From the NCBI RefSeq assembly GCF_001425005.1, contig NZ_LMDB01000033.1, positions 373,238 through 437,237 on the forward strand: 64,000 bases of DNA. Direction: 5' to 3'. This stretch comes from Duganella sp. Root336D2. Lineage in GTDB: Bacteria; Pseudomonadota; Gammaproteobacteria; Burkholderiales; Burkholderiaceae_D. A program made the position numbers and the translations under genes. Below, in pieces: positions 1 through 9,531 of this stretch (positions are counted from its first letter, which is position 1; every line of letters begins with the position of its first letter). The notes under the pieces were generated by a model, which was given only the letters and a program-made list of their open reading frames with translations, had not been told where the DNA came from and did no database searches.

Positions 1-257
1 CGCAAGTTGCCGTGCGCACCGACAGCCTGGTGACCATGGTCGACGCCGCGCGCAACGGCATGGGCGTGGCGCCCCTGCTTTGCATGCTGGCCGACCGCGA
101 GCGCACACTGGAACAGCTGGCGCCGCCCGATCCGCGCTTCCATACCCAACTCTGGGTGCTGAGCCACCGCGACCTGCGCAACGTGGCGCGCATCAAGGCC
201 CTGAGCCAGTTCCTGTACGACGAGCTGCGACAGGACGCACATGTTTTCCCCGCTTGA
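1..257 (+). CDS. LysR-family transcriptional regulator, C-terminal fragment
   Basis: This is the 3' end of a gene cut by the window edge; the open frame runs from base 3 to a stop at 255-257. The visible 84 or so residues look like the end of a LysR effector-binding domain: a 'DAARNGMGVAPL' stretch matches the region where these proteins return a strand through the second subdomain, followed by the usual 'LWVLSHRDLRNVARIKALSQFLYDEL' type C-terminal helix. The DNA-binding domain is outside the window, so target and effector cannot be given. The next gene starts 33 bases downstream on the same strand and may be co-transcribed. Confidence 0.8.
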   Translation, partial: QVAVRTDSLVTMVDAARNGMGVAPLLCMLADRERTLEQLAPPDPRFHTQLWVLSHRDLRNVARIKALSQFLYDELRQDAHVFPA

Positions 258-290
258 TGTACATTGTCAGTTTTACAAGGAGTCACACCC

Positions 291-854
291 ATGACCAAGA
301 AAATCGCCCTCATCGTCGGCAGCCTGCGCAAGGATTCGCTGAACCGCAAATTCGCCAACGCGCTGGTGGAAGTGGCGCCAGCCGAACTGCAATTCGAATT
401 CGTCGACATCGGCGACCTGCCGCTGTACAACCAGGACCTGGACGACGCGCATACCCCGCCTGCGGCATGGACCGCCTTCCGCGACAAGCTGCGCAACGTG
501 GACGGCATCGTGTTCGCCACGCCGGAATACAACCGCGCCATGCCGGGCGCGCTGAAGAACGCGATCGACGTCGGCTCGCGCCCATGGGGACACAGCATCT
601 GGAACGCCAAACCGGTGGGCGTGATCTCCGCTTCCATCGGCGCGGTGGGCGGCTTCGCCGGCAACCATAACGTGCGCCAGACCATGGTGACCCTGAACGC
701 GCCGGTCATGCCAGGCCCCGAGGTCTACATCGGCAACGGCAGCGCGCTGGTCGGCGAAGACGGCAAGGTCAATAACGACAAGACCAGGGAAGTGCTGGCC
801 GGCTGGGCTGCCGCCTACGCGAAATGGGTCGAGGCGAACGGCCGCAAGGCGTAA
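291..854 (+). CDS. NADPH-dependent FMN reductase family protein
   Basis: Flavodoxin-fold reductase of 187 residues, which would pass electrons from NADPH through FMN to quinones, azo compounds or chromate-like acceptors. Seen: the FMN phosphate-binding loop 'GSLRKDSLNRK' at residues 10-20 and the family signature 'TPEYNRAMPGALKN' at 77-90, which packs on the flavin. The ATG at 291 is chosen because AAGGAG lies about 10 bases before it; an in-frame start at 264 would add only nine residues and lacks such a site. It follows a LysR gene at short distance, a common pairing for redox-stress reductases. The physiological acceptor cannot be read from sequence. Confidence 0.9.
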   Translation: MTKKIALIVGSLRKDSLNRKFANALVEVAPAELQFEFVDIGDLPLYNQDLDDAHTPPAAWTAFRDKLRNVDGIVFATPEYNRAMPGALKNAIDVGSRPWGHSIWNAKPVGVISASIGAVGGFAGNHNVRQTMVTLNAPVMPGPEVYIGNGSALVGEDGKVNNDKTREVLAGWAAAYAKWVEANGRKA

Positions 855-904
855 TTTGGTAAAATCGCTGACCTCCCCCACTGCAGAAACCTGAGATCCA
901 GACC

Positions 905-2590
905 ATGCAAGAATTGCTCACGCCTTACGAAAAAGGCAACAAGAACCAGACTACCCTCTGGACCGAGTGCATCGCCTTCTACGAAGAACTGGCACGCCGC
1001 TTCCCGAATATCCTGAAATTTGAACAGGCAGCCGTATCGGACGGCGGCATCCCCCTGCATGTGGGCGTGGTCAGCGCCGACGGCGTTTTCGACCGCGAAA
1101 CGATCAAACGCGAAGGCCGTACGGTCTTCTTCAACAATAACGGCATCCACCCTGGCGAGCCGGAAGGCATCGACTCCTGCATGGCGACGGTGCGCGACCT
1201 GTGCTTCAAGCCGGAGCTGCTGGCCAGCCTGGGCAAGACCGTGCTGCTGTTCGTCCCGGTCTACAACGTGGACGGCTGCCTGAACCGGCAAAATACCTCG
1301 CGCGCCAACCAGGACGGGCCGGAGCTGTTCGGCTTCCGCGGCAACAGCCGCCACCTGGACCTGAACCGCGACTTCGTCAAATGCGACACGCTGAACGCGA
1401 AGTTCTTCAACCAGCTGATTACCGCCTGGGATCCGGACGTGATGGTCGACACCCACACCTCCAACGGCGCCGACTACAGCTACACCATGACCCTGATCCA
1501 TACCCAGTGCGACAAGCTGGGAGGCGAACTGGGCGAATTCCTGCGCGACACCATGCTGCCGCAGATTTACGCAGACATGGCCGCCGCCGGCTGGCCGACC
1601 TGCCCGTACGTGAATCCTGTGGTGGAAACGCCGGACGACGGCATCGCCGACTTCCTGGAAACCGCACGCTTCTCGACCGGCTTCACCGCACTGCATAACA
1701 TCATCGGCTTCATGCCGGAGACGCATATGCTGAAGCCTTACGCCGACCGCTACGAGTCGATGCGCGCCCTGGTCGACACCGTGCGCAACTTCACCGTCAA
1801 GCATGGCGAGCAGATCAAAGCCATGCGCGCCGCCACCAAGGCTGCGCAGCGCAAGCAGAAGGAATGGGCCGTCACCTGGCGCATGGATGAAGAGAATCCA
1901 GGCACCTTCCATTTCAAAGGCTATGAGGCGCAGCGCAGCCCGTCGCGGCTGGGCGACTACATCCGCCTGTCCTACGACCGCAGCAAGCCATGGGCGCGCG
2001 ACATCAAGTGGTTCAACCGTTTCCCTGCCGACGCCGTGGTCAAGGCGCCGAAAGCCTATGTCGTCCCGCAGCAATGGCGCGAGGCAATCGAGCGCCTGCA
2101 ATGGAACGGCGTGCAGATGACCCGCATCGAAGCGCCAACCACCGTGCAAGCCCAGTACTACCACATCAACAGCGTGACCTCGCGCCCGAACGCCTACGAA
2201 GGCCATATGTTCCACGACGAAGTGGAAGTCGAGAAACGCGAAGCCGCGTTCGAGCTGAGCGCCGGCGACTGGTACATTTCGCTGGACCAGGACAACGCGC
2301 GCTACGCCGTCGAAACGCTGGAACCGCAAGGCCACGATTCCTTCTTCCGCTGGGGCTTCTTCAACTCCGTATTGGAGCGCAAGGAGAACATCTCCGACTA
2401 CGTGTTCGAAGACCTGGCTGCCGACATCCTGGCCGCCGAACCGGAAACCAAGGCCAGGTTCGAGAGCTGGAAAGCCGCCAACCCGGCGCTGGTGAAGGAC
2501 AAGGACGCAGTGCTGCACTTCATCTTCCACAACTGCCAGCGACAGCGCGAGCCGGAATGGCGCCGCTACCCTGTCCTGTCGATTGTGTAA
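905..2590 (+). CDS. M14-family zinc carboxypeptidase
   Basis: Zinc carboxypeptidase-like protein of 561 residues. The M14 metal site is visible: H82-x-x-E85 within 'NNNGIHPGEPEG', and H184 in 'VDTHTSNG' as the third ligand; 'LDLNRDF' near residue 155 carries the substrate-binding Asn-Arg pair. There is no signal peptide, so it should act in the cytoplasm. The C-terminal 200 or so residues extend beyond the catalytic domain and probably form an accessory beta-rich domain. It ends 7 bases before the next gene. Family members remove C-terminal residues or hydrolyse modified peptides; the exact substrate is unknown. Confidence 0.88.
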   Translation: MQELLTPYEKGNKNQTTLWTECIAFYEELARRFPNILKFEQAAVSDGGIPLHVGVVSADGVFDRETIKREGRTVFFNNNGIHPGEPEGIDSCMATVRDLCFKPELLASLGKTVLLFVPVYNVDGCLNRQNTSRANQDGPELFGFRGNSRHLDLNRDFVKCDTLNAKFFNQLITAWDPDVMVDTHTSNGADYSYTMTLIHTQCDKLGGELGEFLRDTMLPQIYADMAAAGWPTCPYVNPVVETPDDGIADFLETARFSTGFTALHNIIGFMPETHMLKPYADRYESMRALVDTVRNFTVKHGEQIKAMRAATKAAQRKQKEWAVTWRMDEENPGTFHFKGYEAQRSPSRLGDYIRLSYDRSKPWARDIKWFNRFPADAVVKAPKAYVVPQQWREAIERLQWNGVQMTRIEAPTTVQAQYYHINSVTSRPNAYEGHMFHDEVEVEKREAAFELSAGDWYISLDQDNARYAVETLEPQGHDSFFRWGFFNSVLERKENISDYVFEDLAADILAAEPETKARFESWKAANPALVKDKDAVLHFIFHNCQRQREPEWRRYPVLSIV

Positions 2591-2597
2591 GAGGGCC

Positions 2598-4754
2598 ATG
2601 CACTACGCACTAGACCCCCGCACATTCTTCTACAGCCATTACTTCCACCTGGGCCTGCGCTTCGGCGCCGGCCTGGTGGGCGTTATTGCGCTGGCCATGT
2701 GGCTGACCGACATCCATATCGCGATGTCGATCGGCATCGGCGCGCTGTGCACCGCGCTGATGGACATGCCGAGCCCACTGCGCCACAAGTTCAATGAGAT
2801 GATGGCATCGGTGCTGCTATGCACCGCCGTTACGCTGCTGATCAGCCTTTGCGGGCCGTATTACTGGCTGCTGATGCCGATGCTGGTGGCAGTGAGCTTC
2901 TTTGCCAGCATGATGGTCGTGTATGGCAAGAAGTCGATGCCGCTGCAATTGGCGACGCTGTTCATCATGACCATGTCGACCGAGCATGTACTGACGCCGG
3001 CGCAGTCGTTCGCGCATGCCGGCCTGTTCATGTTCGGCGCCTTGGCCTACCTGGCATATGCGATGGGCGTCGCCTACGTGCTGCGCCACCGGATCAAGCA
3101 GCAGGTGCTGGCGGAAGCGCTGTTCGAGCTGGCGGCCTATATCGACATCAAAGCCGACTTCTACGACACGCGCTACAACCTCACCGAGCAGTTCAACAAG
3201 CTGGTACGACACCAGGCCTTGCTGGCCGACCGCCAGCAGGCTTCGCGCGACCTGATCCTGCGCGCGCACAACAACCGCAAGGACGCGGTGGTGGTGCAGA
3301 TCCACGTTTGCATGCTGGACCTGTACGAGCAGGTGCTCGCTACCCACACCGACTATGCGGCGCTGCGCACCCATTTGCTCGACTCGCCCGCACTGCGCAC
3401 GCTGCACGACCTGGCGTACAAGGCTGCGCGCGATATCGAATCGGTGGCTTACGCCGTGACCCGCAAGCGCGCCTCCTATCCGGAAGTCGACTACACGCCA
3501 GAACTGATGGCCCTTGAACAGCAGATCGCCGGCCTGCAGGACGACCTCGACGCCGGCAAGCCGCGCCGCGAAGCCGTCACCGTGCTGCGCGCCCAGCGCA
3601 ACAAGATCACCGCCATCATCCGCATGATCGGCGAACTGCACGTGTCGAGCCAGAAGGTGTATGAAGACACGCCGTTCTGGCGCGATATGGACATGCAGCC
3701 TTTCCTGTCGCAGCAGAAGTACGAGCTGCAGCTGATGGTGTCGCACTTCCGCATGGATTCGCCGGTGTTCCGCTTCGCCTTGCGCGTGTCGATGGCGATT
3801 GCCGCAGGACTGGCGATCGGCGCCATGCTGCCCTACAAGGCGCACAGCTACTGGATCGTGCTCACTATCGTGATCATCCTGAAGCCCAGCTTCAGCATGA
3901 CCAAGCAGCGCCGTTCCGACCGCATTGTCGGCACCATCATCGGCTGCATCATCACGGCTGTCGTGCTGAAGTTCATGGACCATCCGGCGGCTATCCTGGC
4001 GGTGCTGGTACTGTCCTCCATCGCCACGCCGACCTTCATCTACCTGCGCTATCGCTACGCCGCGATCGCAGTGTCGGTGATGATCCTGCTGTGGATGTAC
4101 CTGGTGGCGCCGAGCAGCAACCTGATTTCCGAACGCCTGGTGGATACCTTCGTCGGCGCCGCGATTGCGACCGCCTTCAGCTTCGTGCTGGCGAACTGGG
4201 AGTATCAATCGCTGCCGCACCTGGTCAAGCTGGTGCTGTCGGTGAACCTGAGCTATATGGAAGCCAGCTTCGACCTGCTGCAAGGGAAGTATCGCAATGA
4301 CTTCATCTACCGCATCCAGCGCAAGCGGCTGATGGAAACCCTGGCTGCGCTCAGCGCCGCGCTGGTGCGCATGCTGGACGAACCGGAAAGCAAGCAGCGC
4401 GCGGCCGAGGACATCAACCTGTTCATCGTGCAGAACTATTTGCTGGTGGCGCACGTGGCAGCCCTGCGCGCGATCCTGCGCCGCCACGTACGCGATATCC
4501 CGAGCGATGCGGTGAACGCCATGCTTGACACCAGCCACGCCACCGTCTGCCGTACGCTGACGGTGGCCCTGTCGCGCCATACCGGCGCAAGCCCGCCAGC
4601 TGCGCCGCTGCGCCGCGAGCCCGAGGCTGAACCGGAAGTCGCCTGGTCCGGCTGGCCGCTGGTACAGCGTCGCATCCGCCTGCTTCAGGCAGATGCGGAT
4701 AAAATCATCGTTCATAGTGAGGCGATTGTTCGCAACGTTACAAACGGTGATTGA
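2598..4754 (+). CDS. FUSC-family inner-membrane protein (YccS/aromatic-acid-efflux type)
   Basis: Membrane protein of 718 residues with two hydrophobic blocks, each a run of closely spaced transmembrane helices, one near residues 20-155 and one near 395-525, separated by a helical cytoplasmic region. This duplicated layout is that of the FUSC/YccS/AaeB families, linked to efflux of aromatic carboxylates and to fusaric acid resistance. The ATG at 2598 follows AAGAGGG; a TTG at 2583 would overlap the preceding gene. The downstream cysteine-cluster gene starts 8 bases after its stop. No membrane-fusion partner is encoded beside it, so whether it exports anything is open. Confidence 0.85.
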   Translation: MHYALDPRTFFYSHYFHLGLRFGAGLVGVIALAMWLTDIHIAMSIGIGALCTALMDMPSPLRHKFNEMMASVLLCTAVTLLISLCGPYYWLLMPMLVAVSFFASMMVVYGKKSMPLQLATLFIMTMSTEHVLTPAQSFAHAGLFMFGALAYLAYAMGVAYVLRHRIKQQVLAEALFELAAYIDIKADFYDTRYNLTEQFNKLVRHQALLADRQQASRDLILRAHNNRKDAVVVQIHVCMLDLYEQVLATHTDYAALRTHLLDSPALRTLHDLAYKAARDIESVAYAVTRKRASYPEVDYTPELMALEQQIAGLQDDLDAGKPRREAVTVLRAQRNKITAIIRMIGELHVSSQKVYEDTPFWRDMDMQPFLSQQKYELQLMVSHFRMDSPVFRFALRVSMAIAAGLAIGAMLPYKAHSYWIVLTIVIILKPSFSMTKQRRSDRIVGTIIGCIITAVVLKFMDHPAAILAVLVLSSIATPTFIYLRYRYAAIAVSVMILLWMYLVAPSSNLISERLVDTFVGAAIATAFSFVLANWEYQSLPHLVKLVLSVNLSYMEASFDLLQGKYRNDFIYRIQRKRLMETLAALSAALVRMLDEPESKQRAAEDINLFIVQNYLLVAHVAALRAILRRHVRDIPSDAVNAMLDTSHATVCRTLTVALSRHTGASPPAAPLRREPEAEPEVAWSGWPLVQRRIRLLQADADKIIVHSEAIVRNVTNGD

Positions 4755-4762
4755 GGAGAGGG

Positions 4763-5047
4763 ATGTCGCACTGCCAAAGATGCGGCGCATGCTGCGCCAG
4801 TTTCAGGGTGTCCTTCTACTGGGGTGAAGCCGTCCCCGCACATCTGACAGTCCCCATCACGCCCCACCGTGCCGCCATGCGCGGCACGGAAGCGAAACCC
4901 GTGCGCTGCATCGCGCTTTCCGGCGAGGTGGGCGATGAGGTCGGCTGCAGCATCTACGCCGAGCGCTCCTCCACCTGCCGCGAGTTCATCGAATACACCC
5001 CTGAATGCAACCAAGCCCGCGCCATGCACGGGCTTCCGCCCATCTGA
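4763..5047 (+). CDS. YkgJ-family cysteine-cluster protein
   Basis: Small 94-residue protein with an N-terminal 'CQRCGACC' cluster (Cys 4, 7, 10, 11) and further cysteines near 49, 62, 72 and 82. This is the pattern of the YkgJ/UPF0153 family, thought to bind a zinc ion or an iron-sulfur cluster. The ATG at 4763 is preceded by GAGGAGAGGG, a strong ribosome binding site. It lies 8 bases after the FUSC gene and is probably in the same transcript. No enzymatic function is established for the family. Confidence 0.88.
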   Translation: MSHCQRCGACCASFRVSFYWGEAVPAHLTVPITPHRAAMRGTEAKPVRCIALSGEVGDEVGCSIYAERSSTCREFIEYTPECNQARAMHGLPPI

Positions 5048-5141
5048 GCGCTAGCGTATTGCTTCGCCAAGGGTCGGCGCGCTTTGCCATTAACGTACAA
5101 CTTGCAGCTGGCGCCGGGCATCGCTGCAACCCCTCCAGCTG

Positions 5142-5954
5142 TCACACTGGCGAGACGTACAGCTTGCCGCCTTTTACGTCGAACACAACCCGATGGCTGC
5201 GGAAGAATGGCGCGCCAAGGACGCCGTCAAACGGGGCGCCATCAAGCTTGATGCGGTGGATCCTCATACTCAGGTTCAGCGCCCCGCTCATGTCGCGCAG
5301 CTCGCATGCCTGGTTGGTGTCGCACGCCGCACCAAAGCGGATGACGTTTACCTGGGCGCCAGTGTCCAGCACGAATTTGAGCTGCTTCCCTTCCACCTGC
5401 AGTGTTACCACTGGCCCCTCGTTGCCGTACTTGAGATCCAGGGCACGCCACTTCGGCTGCCGCAGTTCGATAACCTCGCTCGCATCAAGGATCGACAGGG
5501 TGCGCTGCTTGTAGTCGAACATCAGCGGAAAATTCGCAAAGGCTTCCAGACCGATGGCGCCGCCTGCGCGCGCCTTGGTCAATTCGGCTTCGGGGCCTTC
5601 GGGGGCGCCGCCCCACTGCATGTGGACCTGGCCTTGCACCGGCGCGAGCATGGTGGAACCGATGACGACCTTCCCCGCGATAACGCGCGGTGTTTCGTAG
5701 GCGTTGCCTTGCAAGTCCTTGAACTTCTTTTTCTCCTCGAGCACCTGGACCGACCCGGACTTCGTGATGGTCTCCGCAGGAACGGAAATGCCCAGGCGGC
5801 CGCCGGAGTCAAACATCATGCGCGACGACGTTGCGCCGACCGAAACGTTGAGGAACGGGATCCCGTTAATGAATTCGAGCGGCACGGCGTCCGCTGCCGA
5901 AGCGGCATGCTGGCTGATCACGGCTGCGAGGAGGATGCTTGAGAGAATACGCAT
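5142..5954 (-). CDS. Secreted retropepsin/pepsin-like aspartic protease
   Basis: Protein of 270 residues with a signal peptide (residues 1-20, ending in an A-S-A type cleavage site). Two aspartic-protease active-site motifs are present in one chain: D49-S-G-G followed by 'RLGISV', and D197-T-G-A followed by 'QVNVI'. Between them, 'GGAIGLEAFANFPLMFDY' is the flap-side signature usual in bacterial aspartyl-protease-like proteins. It would act in the periplasm or at the envelope. It lies 32 bases downstream of the S9 peptidase gene on the same strand. The first motif is DSG rather than DTG, which is tolerated in active enzymes. Substrate unknown. Confidence 0.8.
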   Translation of the reverse strand: MRILSSILLAAVISQHAASAADAVPLEFINGIPFLNVSVGATSSRMMFDSGGRLGISVPAETITKSGSVQVLEEKKKFKDLQGNAYETPRVIAGKVVIGSTMLAPVQGQVHMQWGGAPEGPEAELTKARAGGAIGLEAFANFPLMFDYKQRTLSILDASEVIELRQPKWRALDLKYGNEGPVVTLQVEGKQLKFVLDTGAQVNVIRFGAACDTNQACELRDMSGALNLSMRIHRIKLDGAPFDGVLGAPFFRSHRVVFDVKGGKLYVSPV

Positions 5955-5986
5955 TGGTTTTTATTCGGTTTGTACTGCAAGGATAA

Positions 5987-7935
5987 TCAATCAGCGAGGT
6001 AGCGCCCGAACCATTCGATGGTACGCTTGCGCAGGTCCTGCTGGTGCTCCGGTTCGCCGATGCCGTGACCTTCGCCTTCGTAAATCACCAGCGAGGTGGG
6101 CACGCCCATGGCCTTCAGGCCGTGCCAGAATTCCATCGACTGCGCCGGCGGACATTCGACGTCGCGCTCGCCGACATACACCAGCGTCGGCGTGCGCGCC
6201 GCCTTGATCGATTCGATCGGCGACAGCTGGCGGTAGATCGCGGGATCGTCGTAGGCGGAGGCGCCGAAGAATGGAATCATCCATTGGTCGATGCCGTTCT
6301 GGCCGTAGTACGAAATCCAGTTGGCGATGCCGGCGCCGGCAACGGCAGCCTTGAAGCGCTGCGAGTGCGTCACGCCCCACATGGTCATGAAGCCGCCGTA
6401 GGAGTGGCCCATGAGCCCCAGGCGACTGGTGTCGACCGGCGACGCAGCAGCCGCCGCGTCGACACCGGCCAGGATGTCACGCAGGTCGCCGCCGCCGAAA
6501 TCGCGGCGGTTGGCCATGGCGAAATCCTGGCCTTGGCCGAAGCTGCCGCGCGGATTAGGCAGGAATACGAAGTAGCCCTTCTCCACCAGTTCGCGCACCA
6601 GCGGATTGCCCTGCTCACCCGGCGAAATATAGCGCGGCGCTGCGGCGGCAGCGGGACCGCCATGCACCTGCACGATCATCGGGTATTTCTTGCCCGGCAC
6701 AGTGCTGCGCGGGCCGATCAGCCAGCCCTGCACACTGAAGCCGTCGCTCTTCCAGCTGATGTTCTGCACCGCGACTTGCGGCGCCAGGTGGGCGTTGTCG
6801 TCGGTGATGGCACGCATGGCGCCAACCGGGCGGCCACGATGGCGGGAGCGTGCTCGAAGTCTTCCTGCAACGCCGCGGCCTTGCTGCCGTCTGCGCTGAA
6901 CGATATGCGCCCATCGCCGGCGCCGGTCGACACGGCGGCGGAACGCAGCAAGGTGCTATGACCCTGCAGGTCCAGCGAGAGCACGGTCGACTTGTCGCCC
7001 ATCAGGGCATTGCCCAGCAAGCCTTCGCCGCGCCAGGCCAGCGTGTTGAAAGTGCCTTTGAAGCCCGGCGTCAGGTTGACCGGTTCACCGCCCGCCAGCG
7101 GCACGGTATAGACGTCGCCGCCGACCGATCCGAAGTCGCTCATCAAGCCGCCGATGAAAGCTACGGTGCGGCCATCGGGCGAGACGCGCGGCATATTCAG
7201 TTGCGTGGCAGGACCGGCCACGGTGCGCAGCGCGCCGCTGGCGGCATCGATGTGGGACAGCTTGGCCACCCACCAGTTATTGTCGCCATTGCCCTTGGCG
7301 CTGGTAGCGATGAAGCCTTTGCCATCCGGCGTCCAGTCGTATTCGTAGATGAAGGTGTCGGCAGGCGACAGCAGCTTGAGCGTGCCGCCAGCGGCCGGAA
7401 TTGTTGCGATGCGCTGCGCATCTTCCTCTGCGCCGATCTCCCCCACCAGGCGCGCGCCGGCCGCGGTGGCGCCGGTCTCCTTCTTCGCGCCGACAGTGGC
7501 CAGCAGCGCCAGCGTGCGGCCGTCCGGCGACCAGCGCGCGGTGCTGGCGACGCCCTGCACGGTGGCCATGGCGCGCGCCTTGCCGCTGCTGGCAATGTAC
7601 AGCCACGCCGAAGCGGCACGCTTGTCGCTGGCGACAAAGGCCAGCGCCTTGCCGTCCGGCGACCAGGACGGCTTGTCATAGCTGCAGGAGGAACAGGGAT
7701 CGAATTCGGCGGCGACGGCGCCAGTCGAGGCATCGCGCACTACCACGGTGGGGTGCGGGCGCTTGCCGTTGCCGGTGTCGATGGATTCCAGCGACACCAC
7801 ACGCTCGCCGGCTGGGGAGATGGCGACCGAACGGTAGTCGCGGATGGCGGAGCCGGGAGACCGCGCCTGGGCAACCGCCCCAGAGATTATGGCCGTAGCC
7901 AGGAATGCTGTGTGGGCGATTGCTTTGACCTGCAT
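5987..7935 (-). pseudogene. S9-family prolyl oligopeptidase-type peptidase, split by a frameshift
   Basis: Two overlapping reading frames make up one peptidase. The first (7935 down to about 6830) has a signal peptide and WD40-like beta-propeller repeats of the S9 N-terminal domain ('WSPDGRTLAL', 'VSPDGRTVAF', 'DWTPDGKGFI'); continued in the same frame it ends at 6718. The second, from about 6834 down to 5987, carries the whole hydrolase domain with the triad S139 (GHSYGG), D219 (GERDVE) and H251 (GEGHG), numbered from the ATG at 6817. One missing base near 6826-6834 would join them into a normal protein of about 645 residues. Genuine disruption, sequence error and recoding are all possible. 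The upstream permease ends 3 bases before this gene. Confidence 0.8.
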
Positions 7936-7938
7936 TGT

Positions 7939-9420
7939 TTATACCTTGTTAAGCCTGGAGTTGCGGATCCCGTAGATGAAGTAGGTCAGCACCGCTACCA
8001 CCATCCAGATAGTGAAAATCATCTTGGTGGCGTGCGACAGGTTGATCATCAGGTAGCCGCAGGCAATGATGCTCAGGCCAGGCACGAAGTACGGACCGAA
8101 AGGCACGCGGAAGCCGCCCTTGGTGTAAGTGCCCGCAGCGCGTTCCTGCGAGCGCAGTACCGGCACCGCAATCGATACCACGATGAACGCAGTCAGGGTC
8201 CCCATCGATACCATGTCCCACAGGAAGGTGGAATCGACCAGGCCAGCGACAATGCCGACCACCACGCTGACGATCAGGGTGTTGGCAACTGGCGAATGGG
8301 ATTTCGGGTTCACGCTCTGGAAGGTCTTCGGCACCAGGCCGTCCTTGGCGATTGCATACAGGATGCGGGTCTGGCCGTAGATCGTCACCAAGGTCACGGA
8401 GAACACCGAGATCACCGCACCAGCCGACAGCACCAGTGCAGGCCATGCCTTGCCGGTCACGTTTTGCAGGATCACGGACAGGCCGGCTGCCTGGCCCTCG
8501 AACAGATGCGCAGGCTGGGCGCCCATCGCCGCCATCGCAACCAGCATGTAGAACACGGTCACCAGCAGCAAGGCGGCGATGATGCCGATCGGGACATTGC
8601 GCTTGGGGTTGCGCACTTCCTCACCGGCGGTGGCAATGGTGTCCAGGCCGATAAAGGAGAAAAACACCGTCCCCGCAGCGGCGGCAATGCCGCTCGCACC
8701 CGGCAGCCATTCGCCCGGCGTCTGCTTGATGAACGGCGTGAAGTTGGCGGTGTCGAAACCGGTGAAGGCGACGGCGCAGAAGAAGATCAGGATCGCCAGC
8801 TTGATCATCACCATCACCGCATTGGCGGTAGCCGACTCCTTGGCGCCGCGCACCAGCAGGAAGCAGCACAGCGCCACCAGGATCATCGGCGGCAGGTTGA
8901 AGTGATCCATATGCCACACCGTGCCGTTCGGCGTCGATACGATCATCGGCGAGCGCAGGCTTTCCGGGATCTGCCAGTGGAAAGCGTTGACCAGGAAGTT
9001 GTTCAGGTAGTCCGACCAGCCGATCGCTGTCGCACTGGCCGCCAGCCCGTATTCGAGCAGCAGGCAGAAGGCAACAATGAACGCCATGAACTCGCCCAGC
9101 GTGCGGTAGGCGAAGGAATAGGCGGAACCGGCTGCCGGCACGCGGAAGGACAGCTCGGCGTAGCACAGCGCGGTGAGGCCGGCGGTCAGCGCCGCCAGCA
9201 GGAAGGACAGCACCACCGAGGGGCCGGCTTTCGGCACCGCTTCGACCATGGTGAAGAAGATACCGGTGCCGATCGTGGCGCCAACGCCGATCATCGTCAG
9301 CGAAAACAGCCCGATGGAGCGGCTAAGGCCCTCCCCGTGCAGGCTCGTGCCGGCATCCGACTCCACCTGGGCCGGCTTGGTACGGGTCAGCTTCTGGACC
9401 AGCGATTGATTCACAGGCAT
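7939..9420 (-). CDS. APC-superfamily amino acid permease (YhdG/CAT-like)
   Basis: Inner-membrane transporter of 493 residues with about 12 hydrophobic segments. The first helix carries the APC substrate-site loop 'GVGATIGTGIF' near residue 45, and 'FFSFIGLDTIATAGEEVRNPKRNVPIGI' near 230-260 is the signature of cationic-amino-acid-transporter-like members. The start is preceded by AAGGAT. Its stop lies 3 bases from the S9 peptidase start, so the two are very likely one transcript: a peptidase that releases small peptides or amino acids together with an importer. The exact amino acid cannot be assigned. Confidence 0.9.
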   Translation of the reverse strand: MPVNQSLVQKLTRTKPAQVESDAGTSLHGEGLSRSIGLFSLTMIGVGATIGTGIFFTMVEAVPKAGPSVVLSFLLAALTAGLTALCYAELSFRVPAAGSAYSFAYRTLGEFMAFIVAFCLLLEYGLAASATAIGWSDYLNNFLVNAFHWQIPESLRSPMIVSTPNGTVWHMDHFNLPPMILVALCCFLLVRGAKESATANAVMVMIKLAILIFFCAVAFTGFDTANFTPFIKQTPGEWLPGASGIAAAAGTVFFSFIGLDTIATAGEEVRNPKRNVPIGIIAALLLVTVFYMLVAMAAMGAQPAHLFEGQAAGLSVILQNVTGKAWPALVLSAGAVISVFSVTLVTIYGQTRILYAIAKDGLVPKTFQSVNPKSHSPVANTLIVSVVVGIVAGLVDSTFLWDMVSMGTLTAFIVVSIAVPVLRSQERAAGTYTKGGFRVPFGPYFVPGLSIIACGYLMINLSHATKMIFTIWMVVAVLTYFIYGIRNSRLNKV

Positions 9421-9448
9421 ATCCTTCAGGACAAAAAAACCCCACGAT

Positions 9449-9454
9449 TATAAG
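9449..9454 (-). promoter_or_regulatory. Candidate -10 box upstream of the APC permease
   Basis: On the minus strand these bases read TATAAT, a perfect -10 hexamer, 29 bases upstream of the permease ATG at 9420. No convincing -35 hexamer is visible at 17 bp. The rest of the 9421-9531 gap holds a GC-rich hairpin (about 9501-9520, CCGTGG...CCACGG) downstream of the flavin reductase gene, without a T-run. Confidence 0.4.
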
Positions 9455-9531
9455 ACCTCGCAGTTGCTGTTCCTAAAGGATTTTGATGCCGGAATTGCAA
9501 CCGTGGCGGGCGCCCCACGGAGTCGCGTTTT

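Noticed and set aside
2817-4790. A 657-residue minus-strand frame antisense to the FUSC gene
   Set aside because: The translation is a His/Gln/Arg-rich shadow; the FUSC frame has real membrane helices and a ribosome binding site.
6850-9453. An 867-residue open frame antisense to the S9 peptidase and the permease
   Set aside because: No recognisable domain; both underlying genes are clear on the other strand.
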